NCBI GenBank assembly: GCA_903853895.1
Contig: CAINUX010000235.1
Span: 1-41,188, forward strand
DNA: 41,188 bases
Reading direction: 5' to 3'
Origin: an uncultured beta proteobacterium
GTDB taxonomy: Bacteria; Pseudomonadota; Gammaproteobacteria; Burkholderiales; Burkholderiaceae_C
Shown: one piece after another, positions 16,627 to 26,249 of the stretch
Layout of the letters: every line of letters starts with the position of its first letter
How positions within the stretch are numbered: the first letter of the stretch is position 1
Position numbers and translations under genes: made by a program
The notes under the pieces: model-generated
What the model was told of the DNA's origin: nothing
The model's database searches: none
What the model saw: only the letters and a program-made list of their open reading frames with translations

Positions 16627-17878
16627 AGCGCAGGGCCTCCGCCGGGTTAACGCGGCTGGCGCGCCAGCTCGGGTACAGGGTTGCCGCAAATGCCAGCACC
16701 AGCGCAATCACGGCGACGGGCATGATGTCCGCCTGCTGCGGATCGCTGGGCATGCGGCTGATCAGGTAAATGTCCTTGGGCAAGAAGCTGGCGCCCAGGG
16801 CATGCTCCAAGGCGGGAACGATGACGTCGATATTGAACGCAACACCCAGACCCAGCAGCAGCCCGGCGAGCGTGCCGATCACCCCCACCATCGCACCTTG
16901 CACGACGAAGATGCCCATGATGCTGCCCGGGCTGGCACCCAGCGTGCGCAGGATCGCGATATCGGCGCGCTTGTCGGTCACCGTCATCACCAGCGTACTG
17001 ACCAGGTTGAAGGCCGCCACCGCCACGATGAGTGTGAGGATGATGAACATCATGCGTTTTTCGACCTGCACGGCCGCAAACCAGGTGCGGTTCTGGCGCG
17101 TCCAGTCCCGAATGGACAGATCGCCTGTCAGCGTGCGGCTCAAGACGTCGGCGACCGCGCGCGCGTCGTGCAGGTCGCGCAGCTTCAGGCGCACGCCAGA
17201 GGGGCCCTCCAGCCGGAAGATTTTGGCGGTATCGTCCACGTGCGCAAAAGCCATCGCCGAGTCGTACTCAAAGTGGCCGGAATCAAAGGTGCCAACCACC
17301 GTCATCTGCTTCAGGCGCGGTACCACGCCCGCTGGAGTCACCTGTCCACTCGGTGCTACCAGGGTCACGCGGTCGCCGGTTCGCACCGCCAGCGAGCGAG
17401 CCAACTCAGACCCGAGCACCACACCAAAGCCACCGGGCACCAATTGCGCCAGCACCGCAGACTGCGCACCGCCCACCAGGTCGGTCACAGCATGCTCCTG
17501 GGCCGGGTCTACTCCGCGGACCATTACACCTTTCATGTCCTCACCCCTCGCCAACAGGGCCTGGGCTGCTATAAAAGGTGCAGCACCTATGACTTCTGGG
17601 TTGGCCCGCGCCTGGCGCAGGGTGAGGTCGACATCGGGCAACGCTTGTCCGCCATTGGCATACACCTCGATATGGGACACCACACCCAGCATGCGGTCAC
17701 GCACCTCTTTTTGAAACCCGTTCATCACACTCAGTACGATAATGAGCGCGGCCACACCAAGTGCAATACCCAGCATGGATACACCCGAAATGAACGAGAT
17801 AAAACCGTTTCTGCGAGTCGTGCGTCCAGCCCGGGTATAGCGCCAACCGATGATCAGCTCGTAAGGAAATTGCATCAT
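16619..17878 (-). CDS. Lipoprotein-releasing ABC transporter permease LolC/LolE
   Basis: This is the inner-membrane permease partner of LolD, 419 residues from the ATG at 17878 (another ATG follows directly at 17875). It has one N-terminal membrane helix (about 25-50), a large periplasmic domain (about 50-265) and three C-terminal helices ending in [18 protein letters not shown]. The motif [17 protein letters not shown] is typical. Only one permease gene is present, as in bacteria that use a single LolF-like homodimer. I therefore leave the symbol open. Confidence 0.92.
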   Translation of the reverse strand: MMQFPYELIIGWRYTRAGRTTRRNGFISFISGVSMLGIALGVAALIIVLSVMNGFQKEVRDRMLGVVSHIEVYANGGQALPDVDLTLRQARANPEVIGAAPFIAAQALLARGEDMKGVMVRGVDPAQEHAVTDLVGGAQSAVLAQLVPGGFGVVLGSELARSLAVRTGDRVTLVAPSGQVTPAGVVPRLKQMTVVGTFDSGHFEYDSAMAFAHVDDTAKIFRLEGPSGVRLKLRDLHDARAVADVLSRTLTGDLSIRDWTRQNRTWFAAVQVEKRMMFIILTLIVAVAAFNLVSTLVMTVTDKRADIAILRTLGASPGSIMGIFVVQGAMVGVIGTLAGLLLGLGVAFNIDVIVPALEHALGASFLPKDIYLISRMPSDPQQADIMPVAVIALVLAFAATLYPSWRASRVNPAEALRYE

Positions 17879-17914
17879 CCCCGGATTGTGGCATCCATGC
17901 AGGACAATCGAACC

Positions 17915-18859
17915 ATGCACTTGCTTATTTCCCACGCCGCACCCACGGGCCTTCAGTGCCAGGCGGCCATTGCAGCGCTGACCCTACCCAACCTCAATGA
18001 GCTGCTGGGTTTGCTGAGCCCTATGCCGCCCTTGCTGGGCTCGCCCGACACACTGACTCCGTTGGCTGAGCGTTTGCGCGCCAACAACCTGGGATTGCTG
18101 GGGCCTGACGGCCTGATTCCTTGGGCCGCCACTGACGCGCAGCACCTGGGGCTGACCAAGGCCCATGGTGACGCCGGCTGGGCCTGGATTACCCCCTGCC
18201 ATCTGAACGTCCAGTCCAACCAGGTCCAGATGGATGACCCGAAGGACCTCAAAATCAGCACGCAGGACTGTGAATCCCTGCGCGCAGCCATGAAGCGGTA
18301 TTTCGAACAGGATGGCATCACCTTGCACCCGCTGACCAATGGCACCTGGCTGGCCTTTGGCGACATGTTCAAGGACTTGCCCACCGCATCACTGGAACGC
18401 GTGGCGGGCGCCAGCATCGATGCCTGGATGCCACGGCAAGAGAATGCAAGGCTGTTGCGCCGCCTGCAAAACGAGATGCAGATGCTGCTCTACACGCACG
18501 CGGCCAACGATGCCCGCAGTGCGCGGGGTCTGCCCACGGTGAACGCTTTCTGGGTCAGTGGTACGGGCACGCCGAGCACTTCTCCTTTGATCACCACCGA
18601 GCGGATGGACCATGTAGACACCCTGCGCCAGTCGGCAGTTCGCGACGACGCGCACGCCTGGGCCCAAGCCTGGCAGAGCCTGGACAGCACCGTGCTGGCC
18701 AACCTGTTGCAGCGCGCACGGGCCGGAAAAACAGTGCAACTCACGCTGTGCGGTGAGCGCATGGCCGTGACACTGGAACTGAAAGAACGCCCCTGGTGGG
18801 AGCGGATTCAACAGCGGTTTTCGACTTCTTCTCCGCAGCAGCTCCTGCAGACGCTATGA
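17915..18859 (+). CDS. RpfE-like / phosphoglycerate-mutase-like conserved protein
   Basis: This 314-residue cytoplasmic protein begins MHLLISHAAPTGLQCQ. It resembles the conserved Burkholderiales and Xanthomonas protein annotated as RpfE-type or as phosphoglycerate-mutase-like and found upstream of recJ. Supporting stretches are LRANNLGLLGPDG, NVQSNQVQMDDP and the RLLRRLQNEMQMLLY helix. I see no catalytic motif of true phosphoglycerate mutases. The frame stays open far upstream antisense to the lol genes, but the ATG at 17915 (AGGA ten bases before) fits the start of similarity and clears the divergent permease gene. Function is unknown. Confidence 0.7.
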   Translation: MHLLISHAAPTGLQCQAAIAALTLPNLNELLGLLSPMPPLLGSPDTLTPLAERLRANNLGLLGPDGLIPWAATDAQHLGLTKAHGDAGWAWITPCHLNVQSNQVQMDDPKDLKISTQDCESLRAAMKRYFEQDGITLHPLTNGTWLAFGDMFKDLPTASLERVAGASIDAWMPRQENARLLRRLQNEMQMLLYTHAANDARSARGLPTVNAFWVSGTGTPSTSPLITTERMDHVDTLRQSAVRDDAHAWAQAWQSLDSTVLANLLQRARAGKTVQLTLCGERMAVTLELKERPWWERIQQRFSTSSPQQLLQTL

Positions 18860-18931
18860 AACGCGCATGCCCGTTGCTGCACTCCAACCCCATTCAATCA
18901 CTTTATCCAACGCAAAGCGAGATCGCCAATC

Positions 18932-19630
18932 ATGAATAAAACCCTTGCAGTCTGTCTGTTCCTTGGCACGTCATTGATGGCCTCAAGCTGGGCAAGTGAC
19001 GTTGCGACCGCAGCACCGCTCTCCGGCAATGCTCTGACGGGCACCGTTCTTGAAGTGAAAGACGTAGACAGTTATACCTATCTGCGCCTCAAGACAAAGA
19101 ATGGCGAGACTTGGGCGGCTGTTGGAAAAGCACAAATCAAGAAGGGCTCCACGGTGTCCATTGAAAACACCATGGTGATGAGCAATTTCGAAAGCAAATC
19201 ACTCAAAAAGACGTTCCCAACCATCGTCTTTGGTACGCTGCCGGTGAGTGCAAAAGAAACGGCCAGCGCGCACTCGGGCCTGGCCAAAGTGCAGGACAGC
19301 GCACCGATCAAAGTATCCAGGGCGACCGGAGCCAACGCCCGCACCGTTGCCGAGATCGTGGCCCAGGGCAAAACACTCAAAGACAAGCCAGTAGAGCTCC
19401 ACGCGCAAGTCGTCAAATTCAGCCCGGCAATCATGGGCAAGAACTGGGTCCATCTGCGTGACGGCTCGGGTTCCGCGGCCGACGGCACCAACGATATCCT
19501 GATGACCACCGCCGGCAAAACGAAGGTGGGCGACGTGATCACCGTAACCGGCGTGGTGCGGCTGGACAAAGACTTTGGCGCAGGCTACGTTTACAAAGTG
19601 CTGATCGAAGACGGCAACATTCAGCCGTAA
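18932..19630 (+). CDS. Periplasmic OB-fold-like protein (NrfJ-like)
   Basis: The 232-residue protein has a clear signal peptide (MNKTLAVCLFLG, cleavage near SSWA-SD). Two similar halves follow. The first (TVLEVKDVDSYTYLRLKT) and the second (VVKFSPAIMGKNWVHLRDG, then VGDVITVTGVV) look like OB-fold repeats. It resembles small periplasmic proteins such as NrfJ found with cytochrome systems, but here it sits between the RpfE-like gene and recJ. No metal-binding cysteines are seen in the mature part. The function is not known. Confidence 0.65.
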   Translation: MNKTLAVCLFLGTSLMASSWASDVATAAPLSGNALTGTVLEVKDVDSYTYLRLKTKNGETWAAVGKAQIKKGSTVSIENTMVMSNFESKSLKKTFPTIVFGTLPVSAKETASAHSGLAKVQDSAPIKVSRATGANARTVAEIVAQGKTLKDKPVELHAQVVKFSPAIMGKNWVHLRDGSGSAADGTNDILMTTAGKTKVGDVITVTGVVRLDKDFGAGYVYKVLIEDGNIQP

Positions 19631-19654
19631 AGTGCTTCACGCTTCATTGACCCC

Positions 19655-21364
19655 ATGAACATCATTCCCCGCGACATCCCGCCCCGCAGCGTCTGGGTGC
19701 TGGAACAGGCTGGCATCCACCCCTTGTTGGCACGCTTGTATGCGGCACGCGGAGTCACCGGCACCGAGGAACTGGATGACGCGCTTGCCAAACTGTTGCC
19801 GCCGTCGACCATGCTGGGGCTTCCCGCAGCCGCGGCGCTACTGGCCGATGCCATTGCCCAGAACAAGCGCCTGTGCATCGTGGCGGACTACGACTGCGAT
19901 GGGGCCACCGCCTGCGCCGTGGCTTTGCGCGGACTCAAACTGCTGGGCGCACAACACGTGGCCTACATCGTGCCCGACCGCATTGTGGACGGCTATGGCC
20001 TGACTGCACCGATTGCGCAACGCGTCAAGGACAGTGGAGCCGATGTGCTGATTACCGTCGACAACGGCATCGCCAGCATGGACGGCGTCGCCCATGCACG
20101 CGCCTTGGGCCTGCAGGTGCTGGTCACAGACCACCACCTCCCCGCTGCCGAGCTACCCGATGCGGATGTGATCGTCAACCCCAATCAGCCTGGCTGCAGC
20201 TTTGCGAGCAAGTCGATTGCCGGTGTCGGCGTGATGTTCTATGTGCTGATGGCCCTGCGCAGCGAGATGCGCGCGCGCGGCGTATTTGACGCAGCCACGC
20301 AGCCGAAGCTCGACACCCTGCTGCCGCTGGTGGCGCTGGGCACGGTGGCCGATGTCGTCAGGCTCGACGCGAACAATCGCCGACTCGTGGCCCAAGGGTT
20401 AAAACGGGTGCGAGCCCTCGCCATGCCTGCTGGTATTGCTAGTCTTTTTGTAGCATCCGGCCGCTCAGCTGCGGTGGCCACCACCTTTGACTTTGGCTTT
20501 GCGTTAGGGCCGCGCATCAACGCGGCCGGGCGCCTCTCGGACATGACGCTGGGTATAGAGTGCCTGCTGACCGACGACCCGGCACGCGCCGACGAGTTGG
20601 CCAAAACGCTGGACGGCATCAACCGCGAACGCCGCGTGATCGAAGGTGACATGCGCGAACAAGCCATGCTGATTGCGGAGTCGCTGTTTGAGGAAGGTGA
20701 TGAACCGCCACCCGCCATTTGTGTCTTTGACCCCGACTTCCACGAAGGCGTGGTCGGCATTGTGGCCAGCCGCATCAAGGACAAACTGCACCGCCCGGCC
20801 TTTGTGTTTGCCGCAAGCGCCGCGCCCGGCAAAGAGCACGAGCTCAAGGGTTCGGGCCGCTCCATCCCCGGCTTTCACTTGCGCGACGCGCTGGATTTGG
20901 TGGCCAAGCGGCACCCCGGTGTGCTGCTGCGCTTTGGTGGCCATGCCATGGCTGCGGGTTGCACCATCCATGAAGACGGCTTGGACACGTTTGAGCAGGG
21001 CCTGATTGATATTGCGCAGGAATGGCTGGACGCAGCCACGCTGACACGTCGCCTGGAAACCGACGGCCCGCTGGCCCCCGAGTACCGGCGCGTCGATCTG
21101 GTCGATACCCTGCACAAGGAGGTCTGGGGCCAGGGGTTTGCGGCCCCCACCTTCAGCGAAGAAGTCGAAGTGCTATCACAGCGCCTGGTTGGTGAGAAGC
21201 ACCTGGCGCTCAAACTCAAACACCAGGGCCAACCGGTGGATGGCATCTGGTTCGGGCACACCGAGCCCCTTGCGGCCAAAGTGACACTGGCCTTTCGGCT
21301 GGACGCCGACGAGTGGAATGGTGTGCGGCGGGTCCGATTTTTAGTCGAAGGAGTGCAATCATGA
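19655..21364 (+). CDS. recJ: Single-stranded-DNA-specific exonuclease RecJ
   Basis: RecJ degrades single-stranded DNA 5' to 3' in recombination and mismatch repair. The 569-residue length is typical. The DHH-family metal motifs are present: DYDCDG (78-83), ITVDNG, VTDHHLP and GPRINAAGR. The DHHA1 part has the RFGGHAMAAG motif (about 425). The final four bases overlap the next start (ATGA, 21361-21364), so the SDR gene is translationally coupled. Confidence 0.96.
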   Translation: MNIIPRDIPPRSVWVLEQAGIHPLLARLYAARGVTGTEELDDALAKLLPPSTMLGLPAAAALLADAIAQNKRLCIVADYDCDGATACAVALRGLKLLGAQHVAYIVPDRIVDGYGLTAPIAQRVKDSGADVLITVDNGIASMDGVAHARALGLQVLVTDHHLPAAELPDADVIVNPNQPGCSFASKSIAGVGVMFYVLMALRSEMRARGVFDAATQPKLDTLLPLVALGTVADVVRLDANNRRLVAQGLKRVRALAMPAGIASLFVASGRSAAVATTFDFGFALGPRINAAGRLSDMTLGIECLLTDDPARADELAKTLDGINRERRVIEGDMREQAMLIAESLFEEGDEPPPAICVFDPDFHEGVVGIVASRIKDKLHRPAFVFAASAAPGKEHELKGSGRSIPGFHLRDALDLVAKRHPGVLLRFGGHAMAAGCTIHEDGLDTFEQGLIDIAQEWLDAATLTRRLETDGPLAPEYRRVDLVDTLHKEVWGQGFAAPTFSEEVEVLSQRLVGEKHLALKLKHQGQPVDGIWFGHTEPLAAKVTLAFRLDADEWNGVRRVRFLVEGVQS

Positions 21365-22116
21365 ATCAACACTTGACCATCATTACCGGCGCTTCGCGTG
21401 GCCTGGGTCTGGCCATCGCCATGCAACGGCTGACCCCGGGTGCGACTGTGCTGTGCATCTCACGCCGGGTCAACGACGAACTGGCACACCACGCACAAGT
21501 CACCGGGGCCAACCTGGAGCAATGGGCCATGGATCTGGCCGACGGTGCTGCCGCTGCGAGTGCCTTGTCCACATGGTTGCAAACGAAGGTGCATTCGCCG
21601 TGGCTCAGTGCCACACTGATCAACAACGCCGGTGTCATCCCCGCGCTGGGGCCGCTGCGCGACGGCCAGTCAGCCGACCTGGCCAACGCCCTGCGGGTCG
21701 GTCTGGAGGCGCCTATGCTGCTCTGCACGGCCTTTCTTGGCGCCACGCGCAACTGGAAAATACCACGCAAGGTGCTTAATATTTCATCCGGTCTGGGGCG
21801 CCGAGCCATGGCCTCATCCGCATCGTATTGCGCGGCCAAGGCCGGTATGGACCACTTCACACGTAGCCTGGCACTGGATGAGGCAGGTACCAGGAACGGA
21901 GCACTGGTCTGCTCACTGGCACCTGGCGTCATCGACACCGACATGCAGGTGCAATTGCGCGGTGCCGATGAGTCCCTGTTTCCGGATTTGGCAACGTTCA
22001 AGGGCTTGCACAGCCAGGGGCAACTCAGCAGCGCGTCCGACACCGCAGCCAAGGTGCTGGCCTATCTGGCGCGGCCCGACTTTGGTACGCAGCCGGTCGC
22101 CGATATCCGCGACTGA
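21361..22116 (+). CDS. SDR family oxidoreductase
   Basis: This 251-residue short-chain dehydrogenase/reductase has the NADP-type glycine motif GASRGLG (9-15), NNAG, a Ser in the SSGLG stretch, and the catalytic YCAAK. It resembles sepiapterin-reductase- or benzil-reductase-like members (RGLGLAIA, then PGVIDTDMQ), but the substrate is unknown. It starts inside the recJ stop (ATGA). It converges with rquA with a gap of 15 bases and no obvious terminator between. Confidence 0.9.
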   Translation: MNQHLTIITGASRGLGLAIAMQRLTPGATVLCISRRVNDELAHHAQVTGANLEQWAMDLADGAAAASALSTWLQTKVHSPWLSATLINNAGVIPALGPLRDGQSADLANALRVGLEAPMLLCTAFLGATRNWKIPRKVLNISSGLGRRAMASSASYCAAKAGMDHFTRSLALDEAGTRNGALVCSLAPGVIDTDMQVQLRGADESLFPDLATFKGLHSQGQLSSASDTAAKVLAYLARPDFGTQPVADIRD

Positions 22117-22131
22117 GGCTGCCCAAACAAC

Positions 22132-22878
22132 TCAACGGGTGATAACGACCTTCTGGTACAGACCACCAAAATAGGTCTGCTTGTCAACCTTGGAGATTTT
22201 CACATCCGTTGGCAACCAGTCCACAATTTCTCCATTCCACATGTCCATGGCAAACGGCTCCAGGGTCGTCAGCACCGGCACCATCAGGTAGCGAAACGGG
22301 CTGGCGGCCACCGGCTTGTGGTAGTCCACGAAGACCAGCTTGCCACCGGGCTTGGTGACCCGAAGCGCCTCGGCAATGGTCTTGCGGCGCACGTCAGCGG
22401 GCTGCTCGTGCAACAGGAAAAACACCACCACTGAATCATGGCTCCCATCTTCAAAATGAAGGTCGGACGAGTCTTGCAGCAGTGCGTTGACGCGCTGGGG
22501 TTTGCTCAGCTTGGACTGCAGGTTCTTGATCTGGATGGGCGCCACATCAATGACGTCCACACTGCCTTGCGGACCGAGGCGGCGCACCAGATGCTCGGTA
22601 AAGTCCCCATAGACACAGGCCACCTGCAGCACACGGCCGTTGATCTCCTCGCCCATTTCCTGCAAGGCGGCATCGCGCAACTTGGCAAAGTTGCCCCACA
22701 GAATCAAATTGACCAGCCACTGCCGCTCAAAAATATGCACAGCACGGGGATGCAAATACGCCCACCAGTAGGTATTGTGCAGGTAGTCCGGAATGACAGC
22801 AGGTGTCAGCGAACGCCCAACACCCAGAGATTGCAGCGACTCTGTTTGCGCAAGGGCCGCGTTTTGTTTTGGACTCAC
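22132..22878 (-). CDS. rquA: Rhodoquinone biosynthesis methyltransferase-like protein RquA
   Basis: RquA converts ubiquinone to rhodoquinone, the low-potential quinone (near -60 mV) used in anaerobic fumarate reduction. The 248-residue protein has the class I methyltransferase fold with family-type stretches YLHNTYWWAYLHPRAV, ERQWLVNLILWGNF and LQVACVYGDFTEHL. The last stands where ordinary methyltransferases have a glycine-rich SAM motif, and it is a recognised peculiarity of RquA. Also present are FFLLHEQPADVRR and FGGLYQKVV. The start is a GTG at 22878 with AAGG seven bases before. It follows frdD by 70 bases in the same direction, as expected for a rhodoquinol-fumarate reductase system. 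Confidence 0.9.
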   Translation of the reverse strand: MSPKQNAALAQTESLQSLGVGRSLTPAVIPDYLHNTYWWAYLHPRAVHIFERQWLVNLILWGNFAKLRDAALQEMGEEINGRVLQVACVYGDFTEHLVRRLGPQGSVDVIDVAPIQIKNLQSKLSKPQRVNALLQDSSDLHFEDGSHDSVVVFFLLHEQPADVRRKTIAEALRVTKPGGKLVFVDYHKPVAASPFRYLMVPVLTTLEPFAMDMWNGEIVDWLPTDVKISKVDKQTYFGGLYQKVVITR

Positions 22879-22948
22879 TAATTCACCTTAAAAATTGCCT
22901 AGGAGCATGCTCATTCTGGCAAAAAAATGGGAACGATGGCTAACGGCG

Positions 22949-23290
22949 TCAGATGCGCAATAAATACAGTGCCGACAATCCGGTTCCTGCCGCAGCCACC
23001 AAGTAAACCACGACCGCCACGATGGAGTCCTGGCGCAGCCCGAAGTCATGCAGCGTTACCCGCAATCGATGTGCAGCATGCCACAAAAACAAGGTAATCA
23101 CGCCCAGTATGATGATTTTGCCCAACCAGTTGGCGGCAAACGCATGCAGGTTGGCGTAGCTGAACCCTGACGGCGCATGCCCCGTGGCCACCATCAGGAA
23201 CAACAATGCCAGAACGGGCGCCAGGAATGCAGCCAAGGTGCCACCCGCCGCAAACAGACTCCAGAAAATCGGTTTATTTGACTTGGCCAT
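22949..23290 (-). CDS. frdD: Fumarate reductase membrane subunit D
   Basis: FrdD is the second small membrane anchor of quinol-fumarate reductase, here 113 residues starting MAKSNKPIFWSLFAAGG, very like enterobacterial FrdD. Three hydrophobic helices are visible (about 15-38, 55-75, 88-110). The HDFG turn and the LWHAAHRLR stretch correspond to the quinone site region. A longer frame exists upstream, but the ATG at 23290 lies two bases after the frdC stop. The haem-free type is expected. Confidence 0.9.
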   Translation of the reverse strand: MAKSNKPIFWSLFAAGGTLAAFLAPVLALLFLMVATGHAPSGFSYANLHAFAANWLGKIIILGVITLFLWHAAHRLRVTLHDFGLRQDSIVAVVVYLVAAAGTGLSALYLLRI

Positions 23291-23292
23291 GG

Positions 23293-23685
23293 CTAGATCA
23301 CTCCTGCAAAAAACAGTACCACCAGCGAGGCAATGATCCACACGGCATAGTGCGCACCAATGATGTACTTGCCTGCCAGAAACTCTTCACCGATCTGGAC
23401 CGGCAAGGCTTTGGGCGTGACGTTGAACCAGCTAGTGGCGTTGTGCAGGGCAAAGATCAACACCAGCAACATTCCAACCACGCTCAGCGGCCCCTGTATT
23501 GCGGCGATGAACGACGCATAGGCCTCTGGGCCCTTGGACAGGCGCTCCAGCGTGCATAGCATCAGCAACGCGAACGCGCCAATGAAGACGCAGGTCACTT
23601 CGCGTGACATATAGCGCATGTAGCGCGGGTGCTTCAGCCACCAGCCGGTTTTGGAAACCGGGCGAACAAAGGGTTTGCGGCTCAT
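23293..23685 (-). CDS. frdC: Fumarate reductase membrane subunit C
   Basis: FrdC anchors FrdAB and forms the quinol site. The 130-residue protein follows the enterobacterial pattern: KPFVRPV, the RYMSREVT segment with Glu29 at the position of the known quinol-site glutamate, GPEAYASF, and HNATSWF with His81 and Trp86. Three membrane helices are visible. It overlaps the frdB stop by ATGA. This marks the complex as a haem-free, E. coli-type fumarate reductase, distinct from the cytochrome b type of epsilonproteobacteria and from ordinary sdhCD. Confidence 0.93.
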   Translation of the reverse strand: MSRKPFVRPVSKTGWWLKHPRYMRYMSREVTCVFIGAFALLMLCTLERLSKGPEAYASFIAAIQGPLSVVGMLLVLIFALHNATSWFNVTPKALPVQIGEEFLAGKYIIGAHYAVWIIASLVVLFFAGVI

Positions 23686-24437
23686 GATTTTCCTCCTGGC
23701 AAAAGGTGTTCCTTGAACCAGTCAAGGGTGCTGGCAACCTTGACCTGCTGCAGCGCACCGGCCGGGTCCACGGCCTTGGGGCAAACCTCGGAGCAAGCGC
23801 CGACAAACGAGCATTCCCATACGCCCTCATTGGTGGCAATGACTTCCTGGCGCTCGTCCCGCCCACCGTCGCGCGAGTCCTGGTTGTAACGATGCGCCAA
23901 GGTAATGGCAGCAGGGCCGATGAACTTGGGCTGCAGCGCGTACTCAGGGCAAGCCGCATAGCACAGCATGCAGTTGATGCACATGGAGAACTGGCGGTAC
24001 TTCATCAGTTGCGCCGGCGTCTGTTTGTACTCGCCCTGCTCAATCGTCTTCTTCTCTTTGGGGATCAGGTAGGGTTTGACGCGCTTGAGCTTGTCGATGA
24101 AGTCGTCTGCCACCGTGACCAGATCACGCTCGATCGGAAAGTTGGCCAGCGGCTCGACCCGAATCACCATCCCCACATAGTCGCGCAGGAACGCATGGCA
24201 GGACAGCTTGGGCTCACCATTGACCATCATGCCGCAGCTGCCGCACACGGCCATGTGGCAGGACCAGCGGTAGGCCAGCGTAGGGTCAATGCTTTCCTTG
24301 ACGGCGTTGAGCGCGTCCAGCACCACCCATTCTTCAGCGCACATCACTTCGTATTTCTGGAAGTGTGGCTCAGTGTCTTTTTCAGGATCGTAGCGCAGCA
24401 CTTCCAGCTGTACCAGACGCTGTTTGAGCTGTGTCAT
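23682..24437 (-). CDS. frdB: Fumarate reductase iron-sulfur subunit
   Basis: FrdB carries electrons from the membrane quinol to the flavin. The 251-residue protein has a [2Fe-2S] ferredoxin domain (CHMAVCGSCG, then PKLSC), a [4Fe-4S] site CINCMLCYAACPEYA and a [3Fe-4S]/[4Fe-4S] site CSFVGACSEVCPK. The wording of the first site is nearest to FrdB. AGGAG precedes the ATG. It overlaps frdA by ATGA at its start and frdC by ATGA at its end. Confidence 0.95.
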   Translation of the reverse strand: MTQLKQRLVQLEVLRYDPEKDTEPHFQKYEVMCAEEWVVLDALNAVKESIDPTLAYRWSCHMAVCGSCGMMVNGEPKLSCHAFLRDYVGMVIRVEPLANFPIERDLVTVADDFIDKLKRVKPYLIPKEKKTIEQGEYKQTPAQLMKYRQFSMCINCMLCYAACPEYALQPKFIGPAAITLAHRYNQDSRDGGRDERQEVIATNEGVWECSFVGACSEVCPKAVDPAGALQQVKVASTLDWFKEHLLPGGKS

Positions 24438-26191
24438 TTGTGGTCTCCTGAATAGTCGCGCACGCCCGGAGGCGACTTGGTGATCACCACATCGAGGTAA
24501 TCGATTCGCGCCGTGTCCTGGCCCTGGTAGTAGGCCATGCTGTGGCGCAAGAAGTTCTGGTCATCACGTTCTACAAAGTCGAGCCTCTGGTGAGCACCGC
24601 GAGACTCCTTGCGCGCCAGGGCGCCTACGGTCAGCGCTGACGCGCAATCCAGCATGGACCCCAATTCCAACACCTGGAACAGGTCGGTGTTGAACACGTT
24701 GCTCTTGTCGTGCAACACCACCTTGTTGTAGCGCTGTCGCAGCTCGACAATCTTGGCAACCGCTTCCTGCAGCCCTTCATCGGTGCGGTACAGGCCACAG
24801 TTTTTCTCCATGGTGTCCATCATTTCTTTGCGCAGTCCCGACATCGACTCGTTACCATCCGTGCGCAGGAACAGCTCACGGATACGGGCTTGCGATGCAT
24901 CGGCCTGCGCCTTCAGAGCCACCTTGTTGGCAGGTCCCACGGTCTTGATGTGCGCGATGGCTGAGAGCGCCGCTGCCTTGCCAAACACCAGCAACTCGGT
25001 CAGCGAATTCGAACCCAAGCGGTTGGCACCATTCAAGCTGACGCAAGCGCATTCACCCGCCGCAAACAGACCTGGCAGTTCGGTGGCCGCCTTGGTGTTG
25101 GTGGAGATACCACCCATCATGTAGTGAACCACCGGGCGGATTGGCACCGGGTCCTTGACGATGTCCACGCCCAGGTAGGCAATGGCCAGTTCACGCACCA
25201 GCGGCAGGCGCTCGTCGATGTACTTCTCACCCAGGTGACGCATATCCAGCAGCACGCATTCGCCCCATGGCGTGGTGACAGTATTGCCCTTTTGTACTTC
25301 GTGCCAGTAGGCCTGGCTCACGCGGTCACGGGGGCCAAGCTCCATGGTCTTGAGCTGCGGCTTGCCCAGTGGTGTCTCGGGGCCCATGCCATAGTCCTGC
25401 AGGTAACGGCGGCCATTCTTGTTGAGCATCACACCACCTTCACCGCGGCAGGCCTCGGTCAACAGGCTGCCAGTATTGGGCAGACCCGTAGGGTGGTACT
25501 GCACAAACTCCATGTCTTTCAGCGGCACACCGGCCCGGTAGGCCAAGGCCATGCCGTCACCGGTCTTGATGGCCCCATTGGTGGTGAACGGGAACATGCG
25601 CCCTGCCCCACCGCCACAGATGATCACCGACTTGGCATTGAACTGCTTGATCATGCCGCTCTTCATTTCCATGGCGGTCAAGCCCTGGCAGCGGCCCTCG
25701 TCTACCAGCAAGTCCAGTGCGAAATATTCGTCATAGCGGGTAATGGTGGGGAACTGCAGCGTGGTCTGGAACAGTGTGTGCAGAATGTGAAAGCCCGACT
25801 TGTCCGCTGCAAACCAGGTGCGCTGCTTCTTCATGCCGCCAAAAGGGCGAACCGCCACAGAGCCGTCTTCTTCGCGGTTCCAGGGGCAGCCCCAGTGCTC
25901 CAGTTGCAACAACTCCTTGGGTGCTTCGTTGACGAAGTACTCGACGCAGTCCTGGTCTGACAACCAGTCCCCGCCACCCACCGTGTCGTCAAAGTGCAGG
26001 GCCAGGCTGTCATCCTTCTTGATAACACCCGCCGCCCCGCCTTCGGCCGCGCAGGTGTGGCTGCGCATGGGGTAGACCTTGGAGATGAGTGCGATCTTCA
26101 GTGTGGGATCCGTCTGGGCCAATGCAATGGCCGCTCGCAAACCCGCTCCGCCTGCGCCAACAATGGCGACATCTGCTTCTACGATTTCCAT
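24434..26191 (-). CDS. frdA: Fumarate reductase flavoprotein subunit
   Basis: FrdA reduces fumarate to succinate at a covalent FAD in the cytoplasm. The 585-residue protein starts at the ATG at 26191 (GGAAG just before it); the 29 codons above are not family-like. Gly-rich FAD motif VGAGGAGLRA is at 10-20. His45 in YPMRSHTCAAEGG is the flavin attachment site. The active-site stretches YHPTGLP, CRGEGG and HYMMGGI are all present. It can in principle also run as succinate dehydrogenase, but FrdCD-type anchors and neighbouring rquA favour fumarate reduction. The 58-base gap to the multihaem cytochrome gene upstream suggests one transcript. Confidence 0.95.
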   Translation of the reverse strand: MEIVEADVAIVGAGGAGLRAAIALAQTDPTLKIALISKVYPMRSHTCAAEGGAAGVIKKDDSLALHFDDTVGGGDWLSDQDCVEYFVNEAPKELLQLEHWGCPWNREEDGSVAVRPFGGMKKQRTWFAADKSGFHILHTLFQTTLQFPTITRYDEYFALDLLVDEGRCQGLTAMEMKSGMIKQFNAKSVIICGGGAGRMFPFTTNGAIKTGDGMALAYRAGVPLKDMEFVQYHPTGLPNTGSLLTEACRGEGGVMLNKNGRRYLQDYGMGPETPLGKPQLKTMELGPRDRVSQAYWHEVQKGNTVTTPWGECVLLDMRHLGEKYIDERLPLVRELAIAYLGVDIVKDPVPIRPVVHYMMGGISTNTKAATELPGLFAAGECACVSLNGANRLGSNSLTELLVFGKAAALSAIAHIKTVGPANKVALKAQADASQARIRELFLRTDGNESMSGLRKEMMDTMEKNCGLYRTDEGLQEAVAKIVELRQRYNKVVLHDKSNVFNTDLFQVLELGSMLDCASALTVGALARKESRGAHQRLDFVERDDQNFLRHSMAYYQGQDTARIDYLDVVITKSPPGVRDYSGDHK

Positions 26192-26249
26192 GTCTTCCTT
26201 TCGATCACCGAGGTGATGTTCATTTCGAAAACCCGCTCCCCACAAGCCT

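Noticed and set aside
16343..17914. Long open frame upstream of and in frame with the RpfE-like gene
   Set aside because: It runs antisense to lolD and the LolC/E permease, whose family motifs are certain. It is low-complexity in sequence, and the start at 17915 has a ribosome site.
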